Shown piece after piece: positions 1-7,549 of a DNA stretch of 13,789 nucleotides (position 1 is its first letter; every line of letters begins with the position of its first letter). The stretch comes from an uncultured Sutterella sp. GTDB lineage: Bacteria; Pseudomonadota; Gammaproteobacteria; Burkholderiales; Burkholderiaceae_F. The stretch lies in assembly GCA_900546995.1 (NCBI GenBank), contig URFF01000048.1, positions 1 to 13,789 on the forward strand. Reading direction: 5' to 3'. The notes beneath the pieces were generated by a model. It was not told the DNA's origin and made no database searches. It saw only the letters and a program-made list of their open reading frames with translations. The position numbers and the translations under genes are program-made.

Positions 1-323
1 AGCCGACCACGAACCCGAATACTGTCATTGGGATGCACACGATCGCCCACCTTGGCGAAATCGCCATTGATAGTGACAACACCTTGAGCAATGAGCGCTT
101 CCATTTCTCGCCGCGACCCTAGACCGGCTTCAGCCAACACTTTTTGTAATTTTTCGGTTTGGGAAACATCCACCGCTGGCTGAACACTAGGCGTCTCAAG
201 CATCGGGGATTCAACTTTCAGAGGCTTTTGAGGCATCTTGGGTTTTGCCGGGGCTCGAAACGGTGTCCGTTTACCGGTTCGGTTCGTCCGGTGTTCATCA
301 GGGGTTCGAACTCTTGTTTTCAC
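1..323 (-). CDS. rluB: 23S rRNA pseudouridine synthase RluB, N-terminal part (3' end beyond window)
   Basis: Only the first 107 codons are present; the gene runs off the left edge. RluB makes pseudouridine at U2605 (E. coli numbering) of 23S rRNA. The visible part has a basic linker of about 50 residues, then an S4 RNA-binding domain from about residue 52. Its hallmark is TEKLQKVLAEAGLGSRRE, followed by IAQGVVTINGDFAKVGDRV, as in RluB/RsuA-family enzymes. The catalytic domain lies outside the window. I chose the GTG start at 323-321 because an in-frame stop (TAG, 329-327) lies just upstream and an AGAGGA ribosome-binding site sits 8 nt before it. This start overlaps the end of scpB by 26 nt, suggesting translational coupling. 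RluE or RluF cannot be excluded from the S4 domain alone, but a scpB-rluB pair is common in bacteria. Confidence 0.88.
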   Translation of the reverse strand, partial: MKTRVRTPDEHRTNRTGKRTPFRAPAKPKMPQKPLKVESPMLETPSVQPAVDVSQTEKLQKVLAEAGLGSRREMEALIAQGVVTINGDFAKVGDRVHPNDSIRVRGR

Positions 324-1032
324 TTTCTAAATCCTCTGAAAAAGGCAACATCTGTGCCATATTTTCCAATTCTTCACGCTCTTTATCCATCGCTTGCAAT
401 AGCGGATGCTTCGGTCGGGTTGCCTCAATAGCATTTTGTCCTTCAAAAAGCTCAAACGCTTCCCCTTGTTGCATTTCATCGGAACCAATTGCAGGCAAGT
501 CTTCAAGAGAGTTGAGCCCTAAATCAATCAAAAACTGGCGAGTCGTCGCAAATAACTCGGGATGCCCCACCGTCTCACGACGTCCAATCACTTCAATCCA
601 ATTTCGGTCAATCAGGGTTTTAATCGCATTCGGGTTAACCGACACACCACGGATCTTTTCGATATCTCCACGTGTCACGGGTTGCCGATAAGCGATCACC
701 GCCAAGGTTTCCATCACTGTACGCGTGTATTTCGGTGCTTCTTCCGGGTGAAGTTTTTTGAGCACATCACGCATCGCGGCAACCGACTGAAAACGCCAAA
801 GACCCTCGCCTACCTCTTTAAGCTCCAGGGCTCGTCCGGTCCAATCGGCTTGCAATTCAAGTAGCATCAACCGAATTTGAGCTTTGGTGAAGCGCTTGTC
901 CAAACAATCTCGCAAGTTTGAAATCGACAACGGCACATCGCTAGTCAATAACGCGCCTTCGAGGACCCACTTCGGCTCATCAGCAAGTGTCTTCATCAAC
1001 ATCCCCGTCCAAGTAGTACCACTGTCCGTCAT
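298..1032 (-). CDS. scpB: Segregation and condensation protein ScpB
   Basis: ScpB is the winged-helix (kite) subunit of the SMC-ScpA-ScpB condensin that compacts and helps segregate the chromosome. The 244-residue reading frame carries the family signature ETLAVIAYRQPVTRGDIE at about residues 108-125, then IRGV and the second-domain motif RRETVGHPELFATT at about 151-164. The acidic C-terminus is low in conservation. The first ATG (1032) has no clear ribosome-binding site. Internal ATGs at 1002 and 996 follow GGACGGGG and are better supported, giving a protein of 234 or 232 residues whose N-terminus (MKTLADEPKWVLEGALL) matches the usual beginning of the domain. The interval given is the outer limit. 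The gene overlaps the end of the ychJ-like gene upstream and is overlapped by rluB downstream. No scpA is visible in the window. Confidence 0.93.
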   Translation of the reverse strand: MTDSGTTWTGMLMKTLADEPKWVLEGALLTSDVPLSISNLRDCLDKRFTKAQIRLMLLELQADWTGRALELKEVGEGLWRFQSVAAMRDVLKKLHPEEAPKYTRTVMETLAVIAYRQPVTRGDIEKIRGVSVNPNAIKTLIDRNWIEVIGRRETVGHPELFATTRQFLIDLGLNSLEDLPAIGSDEMQQGEAFELFEGQNAIEATRPKHPLLQAMDKEREELENMAQMLPFSEDLESENKSSNP

Positions 1033-1375
1033 GCATCACAAAACGACTTAATTCGCTTTGTGAGAAAGCCCGACCATTGATTTTGCCTCGAGCGACGAAT
1101 CGAACCTGAGCCCGATCGTTTTGCTCAGAACTTTCCAGGATTTCCAACCCCAACCACTTGATCGGTTCATCAAGTTCCAAGCTCTGAGGGCGCGTTGACC
1201 GATCCCACGTTCTTAGGAGGTAGGCGGCATCTTTTTTCACGAAAGCGCTATAGCGGCTACGCATTAGCGTGACGGCATCAGGCGCCGATTCACCCGCATG
1301 AAATCGCCCGCAACAGTCCTCGTAGCTCAACGAGCTACCGCAAGGACACAATGCGGGCGCTTTCTTTTTCTTCAT
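980..1375 (-). CDS. ychJ: YchJ-like UPF0225 protein with SEC-C zinc motif
   Basis: This 131-residue protein belongs to the YchJ/UPF0225 family, whose biochemical role is unknown. An N-terminal SEC-C type zinc-binding motif, CPCGSSLSYEDCC (residues 11-23), is followed by an NTF2-like domain with the family signatures LMRSRYSAFV (37-46), YLLRTW, WLGLEIL and the C-terminal GQWYYLDG. E. coli YchJ, as I recall it, has a second SEC-C motif at the C-terminus; it is missing here, where the protein ends soon after YYLDG. The ATG start lies 15 nt after the typA stop codon without an obvious Shine-Dalgarno sequence, so translation is probably coupled to typA. The 3' end overlaps the scpB reading frame. 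The family call is firm; the function is not known. Confidence 0.88.
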   Translation of the reverse strand: MKKKKAPALCPCGSSLSYEDCCGRFHAGESAPDAVTLMRSRYSAFVKKDAAYLLRTWDRSTRPQSLELDEPIKWLGLEILESSEQNDRAQVRFVARGKINGRAFSQSELSRFVMHDGQWYYLDGDVDEDTC

Positions 1376-1390
1376 ACAGAGCGATGAAAA

Positions 1391-3238
1391 TTATTTGTTT
1401 TCACGCTCTGCGCGAGCATGACGGCGACGTTCAATGTCCGTGAGATAACGCTTGCGCAAACGAATCGTGTGCGGCGTGATTTCAACCAACTCATCGTCAT
1501 TGATGAATTCGACCGCGCTTTCAAGCGTTAACTGAACCGGCGGCACCAAACGAATGGCTTCATCGGTACCGGAGGCACGAATATTGGTTAGTTGTTTACC
1601 GCGAATCGGGTTGACCACAATGTCGTTATCACGCGAGTGAATACCGATGATCATACCTTCATAGAGCTTATCACCGGGTTTGACAAACATACGACCGCGA
1701 TCTTGCAACTTCCAAAGCGCATAGGCGACCGCTTCCCCGTTATCTTGGCTGATCAACACACCGTTACGGCGCTCACCGACATCACCTTCTTTAAGCGGAC
1801 CATAGTCATCAAAGACGTGGCTCATGATGCCTGTGCCGCGGCACATGGTCATGAATTCGCTTTGGAAACCAATCAAGCCGCGAGCCGGAATACGGTATTC
1901 CAGACGCACGCGTCCCTTGCCATCGGGCTGCATATCTTGCAGATCGCCCTTACGACGACCAAGTTCTTCCATGACGGCGCCTTGGTGCTCTTCTTCCACA
2001 TCAACGGTGAGCACTTCATACGGTTCCATCTTGACGCCATTGATTTCCTTCATCAACACACGAGGACGGGAAACTGCCAATTCGTAGCCTTCACGACGCA
2101 TATTTTCGATCAAAATGGTCAAATGCAACTCACCGCGACCGCAGACTTCGAAAACCGTTTCATCATCGGTCAAGCGCATGCGCATGGCCACATTGGACTT
2201 CAATTCGCGCTCCAAACGTTCACGAATTTGACGGCTCGTCACATACTTGCCTTCACGACCGGCCAAGGGGCTGGTGTTCACCTGGAAGTTCATCGACAAG
2301 GTCGGTTCATCGACCTTCAAAAGCGGTAACGCTTCCGGATGTTCCAAATCCGTAATGGTCGTACCAATGGAGAGTTCTTCAATGCCATTAACGAGCACGA
2401 TGTCGCCCGCCTCCGCGGAATCAACCAGCGTACGATCCAAACCATGGAACATCAACAACTGGTTAACCTTCACCTTCTTCGGCGTATCGTCCGGACCATT
2501 CATGATGTAGACGTCTTCGCCGGCGTGAATTCGACCGCGGTGCACACGGCCGATACCAATTTTGCCGACGTAGCTCGAGTAGTCCAAAGAGCAAATTTGC
2601 AACTGCAAAGGACCATCAGGATCGTCATCACGCACCGGCACCTTTTCAAGCACCGTATCAAAAATGGCGCGCATGTTGCCAATCTTCTTCAATTCTTCGA
2701 AATCATCGGTGTAGCCGGCAACACCCTCAATGGCAGAGCAGTAAATCACCGGGAAGTCCAATTGTTCTTCCGTGGCTCCCAACTTATCGAACAAGTCAAA
2801 GGTTTGGTTCAAAACCCAATCAGGACGAGAGCCCGGGCGGTCAATCTTATTGATCACCACGATGGGCTTTAAGCCTAATGCCAACGCCTTGCGGGTCACA
2901 AAACGCGTTTGCGGCATCGGACCTTCAACGGCATCAACCAAAAGTAGCACGCCGTCAACCATGGAAAGCACACGTTCAACTTCACCACCAAAGTCAGCGT
3001 GCCCCGGGGTATCGATGATGTTGATATGCGTGCCTTCGTATTCCACGGCACAGTTTTTTGCCAAAATCGTAATACCGCGTTCACGTTCCAGGTCGCCACT
3101 GTCCATAACACGTTCTTGAACTTCCTGGTTGGCACGGAAAGTGCCTGCAGCGCGCAACAACTTATCAACCAAGGTCGTCTTACCGTGGTCAACGTGCGCA
3201 ATAATCGCAATGTTGCGAATAGCACGAGTACTAGTCAT
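1391..3238 (-). CDS. typA: Ribosome-associated GTPase TypA/BipA
   Basis: TypA (BipA) is an EF-G-like GTPase that binds the 70S ribosome. In E. coli it aids 50S assembly at low temperature and stress adaptation. The 615-residue protein has G1 AHVDHGKT (14-21), the switch region ERERGITI (51-58), G3 DTPGH (76-80), G4 NKID (130-133) and G5 SAI (168-170). These are followed by a beta-barrel domain II (about 205-300), EF-G-like domains with GRGELHLTILIENMRREGYE (about 367-386), and the TypA-specific C-terminal domain. I chose ATG 3238 because the open frame extends only to a TTG (3268), whereas residues from 3238 (MTSTRAIRNIAIIAHVDHGK) match normal TypA starts. The ATG overlaps the truB stop in AATGACTAG (8-nt overlap), which implies coupling with truB. 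The length is typical of the family. Confidence 0.97.
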   Translation of the reverse strand: MTSTRAIRNIAIIAHVDHGKTTLVDKLLRAAGTFRANQEVQERVMDSGDLERERGITILAKNCAVEYEGTHINIIDTPGHADFGGEVERVLSMVDGVLLLVDAVEGPMPQTRFVTRKALALGLKPIVVINKIDRPGSRPDWVLNQTFDLFDKLGATEEQLDFPVIYCSAIEGVAGYTDDFEELKKIGNMRAIFDTVLEKVPVRDDDPDGPLQLQICSLDYSSYVGKIGIGRVHRGRIHAGEDVYIMNGPDDTPKKVKVNQLLMFHGLDRTLVDSAEAGDIVLVNGIEELSIGTTITDLEHPEALPLLKVDEPTLSMNFQVNTSPLAGREGKYVTSRQIRERLERELKSNVAMRMRLTDDETVFEVCGRGELHLTILIENMRREGYELAVSRPRVLMKEINGVKMEPYEVLTVDVEEEHQGAVMEELGRRKGDLQDMQPDGKGRVRLEYRIPARGLIGFQSEFMTMCRGTGIMSHVFDDYGPLKEGDVGERRNGVLISQDNGEAVAYALWKLQDRGRMFVKPGDKLYEGMIIGIHSRDNDIVVNPIRGKQLTNIRASGTDEAIRLVPPVQLTLESAVEFINDDELVEITPHTIRLRKRYLTDIERRRHARAERENK

Positions 3239-4148
3239 TTTTCGTCTCAATATCTTTCTTGTTGGCAATTAATCGTTCAGGTGCCAGCACGCCTCGATCA
3301 TTTACGCGAGCTGTACCCACCATCTTTTTGTCCGGTCCGTAAACGCGGACACGCCCCCGACACTCTAAGCCAAGCGCCAAGCGCTGACCGTTTTGGAGTC
3401 GATCGCAATCAACTTGCGACAAATACACAGCCGGAAGCGTTTGCATTAACGCATCTAAAGGCAATAATTTTTGCAAACGTTCATCAGGACTCATTGCCTC
3501 TAAATCCAGCAACGTCACTGACGAGTCAATCGTCAGATCACCCACTTTCGTACGACGCAGTCCCGTCAAGTGAGCGCCGCAGCCGAGTGCCCGACCGATA
3601 TCTTCGGCAAGCACGCGAATATAGGTCCCTTTGGAACAGGTCACCTCAAGTGTGACCGTGTCATCACTAAAACGCAAGCACTGTAGCTTTTCAATGCGAA
3701 CCTTGCGCGGTTCAAGCTCAATGCTTTTACCCTCTCGAGCCAAATCGTAAAGCGTTTTCCCATCGCGTTTTAACGCGGAGAACATCGGGGGAATCTGCTC
3801 GATCTCACCTCGAAAACCGGCAAGCGTTTCCTCAAGCTTGTCATCGGTCACATTCACGGGCGAATTGGTGAGAAACTCCCCTTCCAAATCCCCCGTGGTC
3901 GTGGTCTGCCCGAGTTTAACCTCTGCAACATAGGTCTTATCGGCGTGAAGAAGATCGGCAGAAAATTTCGTTGCCTCTCCAAAAGTCAACGCCAAAAGAC
4001 CACTTGCGAGCGGATCCAGTGTCCCGGTGTGACCGGCTTTGGCGGCATTGAATAAGCGCCTCGCCTTTTGCAAAGCTGCGTTGGATGTTTCCCCGTAAGG
4101 TTTATCCAACAGCAGCACACCGTCAATTCGTTCACCTTTGCGTCGCAT
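3231..4148 (-). CDS. truB: tRNA pseudouridine(55) synthase TruB
   Basis: TruB converts U55 in the T-loop of tRNAs to pseudouridine and also acts as a tRNA-folding chaperone. The 305-residue protein begins with the conserved GVLLLDKPYGETSNAALQKA (10-29). The catalytic motif GHTGTLDPLASGLL follows at 39-52, with the nucleophilic aspartate at residue 45. KTYVAEVKLG and the CSKGTYIRVLAEDIG motif (about 187-201) come next, and the C-terminus is PUA-like. The start is ATG 4148. A TTG two codons upstream (4154) is only 3 nt from the AGGA ribosome-binding site, whereas the ATG has 9 nt spacing. That AGGA overlaps the rbfA stop codon (TAGGA), and the rbfA stop to truB ATG gap is 11 nt, so the two genes are translationally linked. 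Confidence 0.97.
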   Translation of the reverse strand: MRRKGERIDGVLLLDKPYGETSNAALQKARRLFNAAKAGHTGTLDPLASGLLALTFGEATKFSADLLHADKTYVAEVKLGQTTTTGDLEGEFLTNSPVNVTDDKLEETLAGFRGEIEQIPPMFSALKRDGKTLYDLAREGKSIELEPRKVRIEKLQCLRFSDDTVTLEVTCSKGTYIRVLAEDIGRALGCGAHLTGLRRTKVGDLTIDSSVTLLDLEAMSPDERLQKLLPLDALMQTLPAVYLSQVDCDRLQNGQRLALGLECRGRVRVYGPDKKMVGTARVNDRGVLAPERLIANKKDIETKND

Positions 4149-4159
4149 CGGCAAAGTTC

Positions 4160-4522
4160 CTACTTGTTACGATCGGTCACTTGCATCGCCTCGGCGATCA
4201 AGCGATCCATCTCAAAGCCCTTCGCGACCGATGTGTCGTGTTCAAAGTGCAGTGTCGGCACAGTGTGAATCTGCAAGAGCTTAAACAAATGATTTCGAAG
4301 CATTCCTGCTGCCGCATTCAGCCCTTCACGAGCCTGTTCAGCATCCGCACCAATCACCGTGAAATACACCTTCGCATGCGCATAGTCCGGCGTAATTTCG
4401 CAACCGGTCAATGTAACCAACCCCACCCGTGGATCTCTGACCTCTTGAGGGATCAAACGGGCGAGATCGCGTTGGATTTGATCGGCAACACGCTGTGCGC
4501 GTCCTGGCTTAGCAGCTCTCAT
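4160..4522 (-). CDS. rbfA: 30S ribosome-binding factor RbfA
   Basis: RbfA is a KH-fold cold-shock factor that binds the immature 30S subunit near helix 1 of 16S rRNA and is needed for its final processing. The 120-residue protein has the usual N-terminus RAQRVADQIQRDLARLI, then DPRVGLVTLTGCEITPDYAHAKVYFTV in two runs, and a C-terminal HTVPTLHFEHDTSVAKG segment. I chose ATG 4522, about 10 nt after AAGGA. The TTG three codons earlier (4531) sits directly against the ribosome-binding site. A perfect hairpin (4551-4577) lies in the 65-nt gap after infB. Length and order (infB-rbfA-truB) match the family and the classic nusA operon. Confidence 0.96.
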   Translation of the reverse strand: MRAAKPGRAQRVADQIQRDLARLIPQEVRDPRVGLVTLTGCEITPDYAHAKVYFTVIGADAEQAREGLNAAAGMLRNHLFKLLQIHTVPTLHFEHDTSVAKGFEMDRLIAEAMQVTDRNK

Positions 4523-4550
4523 GATTTTCAATTCCTTTCTGTTGAGTTGC

Positions 4551-4577
4551 AGGATCGGAAGAGAAACTTCCGATCCT
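4551..4577 (-). promoter_or_regulatory. Intercistronic hairpin between infB and rbfA
   Basis: Positions 4551-4561 and 4567-4577 are perfect inverted repeats of 11 bp around a 5-base loop (AGGATCGGAAG / CTTCCGATCCT). The hairpin lies 10 nt after the infB stop codon. No T-run follows on either strand, so it is not a standard intrinsic terminator. A role in mRNA stability, processing or uncoupling of infB and rbfA expression is inference. Confidence 0.6.
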
Positions 4578-4587
4578 CAGCCCCACA

Positions 4588-7497
4588 TTAAAGCGTGCGG
4601 GCGACTTCGGTGACTTCAAAGATTTCCAGTTGATCACCCACTTTGATGTCGTCATATCCCTTAAGCGACAAGCCGCATTCCAAACCGGCTTTCACTTCGC
4701 GGACATCGTCCTTGAAATGACGCAAGGAGTTCAATTCACCCGTCCAAATCACCACATTATCACGCAACAGACGAGCCGATGCCGTACGGCGCACAACGCC
4801 TTCCAACACCTTACAGCCGGCGATAATGCCAACCTTCGGAACACGGATGCATTGGCGAATTTCCACCATACCCAATACGGTTTCGCGTTTTTCCGGAGCG
4901 AGCATACCACTCATAGCGGCCTTCACATCATCAACCGCATCGTAGATGATGTTGTAGTAACGGACATCCACGCCTTCGTGTTCAGCCAGTTTTCTTGCCG
5001 GCGCATCGGCACGAACGTTAAAGCCGATGATGACCGCTTGAGAAGCCAAGGCGAGGTTAATATCGGTTTCCGTGATACCGCCAACGGCCGAGTGAACCAC
5101 TTGCACACGCACTTCTTCGGTTGAAAGTTTCGTCAACGCGTGAACAATTGCTTCAGTTGAACCTTGAACGTCAGCCTTAACAATCAAAGCCAAGGTCTTC
5201 ACGTTGCCATTTTCGGCATCCGAGAAGATGTTTTCCAACTTGGCCGCTTGCTTCTTCGCAAGCTTCACATCACGATACTTACCTTGACGGAATAGCGCGA
5301 TTTCACGGGCCTTGCGTTCATCAGGCAAAACCATGATTTCGTCACCAGCCTGCGGCACACCGGAAAGACCTTGAATTTCCACCGGAATGGAAGGACCGGC
5401 CTCGGCCACGTTCTTACCGTTTTCATTCATCATGGCGCGAACACGACCGAACTCGGCACCAGCCAAAACGATATCGCCGCGATGAAGGGTACCGGATTGC
5501 ACCAAAATGGATGCGACCGGGCCACGTCCCTTATCCAAGCGAGACTCAATCACCAAGCCACGAGCCAAACCTTCCTTCGGCGCCTTTAATTCAAGCATTT
5601 CGGCTTGAAGCAACACGTTTTCGAGCAAATCATCAACGCCTTGACCGGTCTTTGCCGACACCGGAATGAAGGGTACGTCTCCACCCCAATCTTCCGGCAT
5701 CACACCGTTTTGCACCAATTCTTGCTTAACGCGTTCGGGATTAGCTTCGGGTTTATCGATCTTGTTGATCGCAACGACCATCGGCACATTAGCGGCCTTC
5801 GCGTGAGCGATAGCTTCTTGCGTTTGAGGCATCACGCCGTCATCGGCTGCCACCACCAAAATCACGATATCGGTCGCTTGCGCACCGCGAGCACGCATCG
5901 CTGTAAAGGCTTCGTGCCCCGGAGTATCCAAGAATGTCACGATACCACGAGGGGTTTTCACGTGATAAGCACCGATGTGCTGAGTAATACCACCGGCCTC
6001 TCCAGCGGCCACCTTGGCACGACGGATATAGTCGAGCAAGCTCGTTTTACCATGGTCAACGTGACCCATGATGGTCACAACAGGCGGTCTGGGTAACTCA
6101 GGCGCAGTGTTTTCTTGCATCATGTCGCCCAAAATGGCTTCCGGATCATCCGCCTTGGCAGCTATCGCCTTGTGTCCCATTTCCTCGACGATAATCATCG
6201 CCGTATCCTGATCGAGCATTTGGTTGATCGTGACCATTTGCCCCATCTTCATGAGCGTCTTAATGACTTCGGTAGCCTTCACGGCCATCTTGTGAGCCAA
6301 ATCGGCCACACTGATCGTTTCCGGCACGCTCACTTCACGCACAACCGGTTCAATCGGCGTTTGCTGTTGAGGTTTCGGTTGCTCATGACGACGATTGTTA
6401 CGGCTTTTACGTGCGGCACGCCATTCATCGCCACCTTCTTCGTCCATCACGCGGGCATTGCCCTTGTTACCGCGGAACTTACCGGCATCTTCCCACTTGC
6501 TGGAACCGCCGTGATTGGCGCCGGCGTGTTTTCCACCGCCCTTTTTCTTACTCTTGACGTCATCATCACGATCTTGGTTGAGGTCGCGATCACCCTTTTT
6601 CTTATCATTACCCTTCTTAGCGTCAGCCTTACGGTTTTCAGGCTTTGCCTTCATGACGCTGGGTTTGGGCTTACTCATCATCTCACGGATCGCACGGGCT
6701 TCCTCTTCCGCGCGACGACGAGCTTCTTCACGACGTTGGCGCTCCTCTTCGCTCATCGGCGCTTTTTCTACACGCTTGGGCGCGTCAGAACGACGCTGGG
6801 CATTCTGAGGCTGCCGTTTGTCGTTACGAGGCTTATTGCCATCAAAACGCTTGTCTTCGCGAGGCAATTTTTTCGAGTCATTTTGATGGGGCTCTTTATT
6901 GCTCTTTTGAGCATTGCGGCGAGCCTCTTCTTGCTCACGAGCTTGCGCGGCGGCGCGTTCTTTGGCGAGCTGTTCCTGAGCGGCCTTTTCTTGTTCAGCC
7001 TTTTCCTGAGCCGCACGCTCTTGAGCCGCTTTTTCCTGCGCAGCACGTTCAGCTGCCAAACGTTCCTGTTCAGCTTTTTCCTTGGCGGCTTTTTCTTGAG
7101 CAGCCTTTTCTTGAGCCAGACGTTCGGCTTGTTCTTTCTCCGCTTGTTGACGGCGAGCCTCTTCCAAAGCTCGAGCACGCTCAGCGGCGATTGCCTGTTC
7201 ACGGACAACCGTTGCCGGATTTTTCACTAAAACACGCTTGCGACGAACTTCAACCTTAACAGTATGTTGACCGTCGGCTTGTTTCACCGTCGTCGTTTCC
7301 TTACGAGTCAAGGTGATTTTTTTCGCTTTGGCTTGACGGTCCTGACGCAAAAATTCCACCAAGTGCGCCTTATCAGCTTCGGTCACCGAATCCGTTTCCG
7401 AGTGCTTATCGATGCCAGCGCTACGTAACTGCTTGAGCAATTCCTGGGCCGTCACTTTCATTTCTTGGGCTAACGCTTGTACGGTCGAACTTGCCAT
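4588..7497 (-). CDS. infB: Translation initiation factor IF-2
   Basis: IF-2 is the GTPase that places fMet-tRNA on the 30S subunit and promotes 50S joining. The 969-residue protein has an IF2N domain (1-52) and a long charged low-complexity linker. The linker comprises an Ala/Glu/Lys/Gln coiled coil (about 105-195), an Arg/Asp/Lys-rich basic part (200-375) and a Gln/Pro stretch. A second IF2N-like domain follows (about 393-446), then the G domain: G1 GHVDHGKT (478-485), G2 GGITQHIG (502-509), G3 DTPGH (524-528), G4 NKID (578-581), G5 SAK (614-616). Next come domain II (about 640-740), the IF3-like domain (about 755-860) and the C-terminal fMet-tRNA-binding domain (about 870-965). The ATG follows a strong AAAGGAG site with 5-6 nt spacing. 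It lies 52 nt downstream of nusA. Shorter internal forms, as in E. coli, were not evident to me. Confidence 0.98.
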   Translation of the reverse strand: MASSTVQALAQEMKVTAQELLKQLRSAGIDKHSETDSVTEADKAHLVEFLRQDRQAKAKKITLTRKETTTVKQADGQHTVKVEVRRKRVLVKNPATVVREQAIAAERARALEEARRQQAEKEQAERLAQEKAAQEKAAKEKAEQERLAAERAAQEKAAQERAAQEKAEQEKAAQEQLAKERAAAQAREQEEARRNAQKSNKEPHQNDSKKLPREDKRFDGNKPRNDKRQPQNAQRRSDAPKRVEKAPMSEEERQRREEARRRAEEEARAIREMMSKPKPSVMKAKPENRKADAKKGNDKKKGDRDLNQDRDDDVKSKKKGGGKHAGANHGGSSKWEDAGKFRGNKGNARVMDEEGGDEWRAARKSRNNRRHEQPKPQQQTPIEPVVREVSVPETISVADLAHKMAVKATEVIKTLMKMGQMVTINQMLDQDTAMIIVEEMGHKAIAAKADDPEAILGDMMQENTAPELPRPPVVTIMGHVDHGKTSLLDYIRRAKVAAGEAGGITQHIGAYHVKTPRGIVTFLDTPGHEAFTAMRARGAQATDIVILVVAADDGVMPQTQEAIAHAKAANVPMVVAINKIDKPEANPERVKQELVQNGVMPEDWGGDVPFIPVSAKTGQGVDDLLENVLLQAEMLELKAPKEGLARGLVIESRLDKGRGPVASILVQSGTLHRGDIVLAGAEFGRVRAMMNENGKNVAEAGPSIPVEIQGLSGVPQAGDEIMVLPDERKAREIALFRQGKYRDVKLAKKQAAKLENIFSDAENGNVKTLALIVKADVQGSTEAIVHALTKLSTEEVRVQVVHSAVGGITETDINLALASQAVIIGFNVRADAPARKLAEHEGVDVRYYNIIYDAVDDVKAAMSGMLAPEKRETVLGMVEIRQCIRVPKVGIIAGCKVLEGVVRRTASARLLRDNVVIWTGELNSLRHFKDDVREVKAGLECGLSLKGYDDIKVGDQLEIFEVTEVARTL
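6913..7185 (-). repeat. Degenerate EKAAQE-type coding repeat inside infB
   Basis: Codons 105-195 of infB encode imperfect tandem units such as QEKAAQEKAAKEKAEQERLA and related variants, roughly 7-8 residues each. The predicted structure is one long charged helix or coiled coil. Similar linkers are common in proteobacterial IF-2 and vary in length between species, so strain-level length polymorphism is plausible but not shown here. Confidence 0.7.
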
Positions 7498-7549
7498 ATT
7501 CTCTCCTTTCGTCCTTCGATATTCGCTAATGGCTTATATCAAGGCGCGG

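Noticed and set aside
1592..2329. 245-codon plus-strand frame opposite typA
   Set aside because: The typA protein is a clear full-length match to its family; the opposite frame has His/Thr-rich shadow composition and no start signals.
4551..4577. Similarity of the infB-rbfA hairpin (GATCGGAAGAG) to a sequencing adapter end
   Set aside because: The match stops after 11 bases and is part of a perfect palindrome between two intact genes of one operon, so contamination or a misassembly is unlikely.
6115..7230. 371-codon open frame on the plus strand opposite infB, rich in Phe/Leu/Thr
   Set aside because: It lies opposite the low-complexity Ala/Glu/Lys/Arg linker of IF-2; the antisense of such codons gives long stop-free, falsely membrane-like frames. 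No ribosome-binding site or family match supports it.
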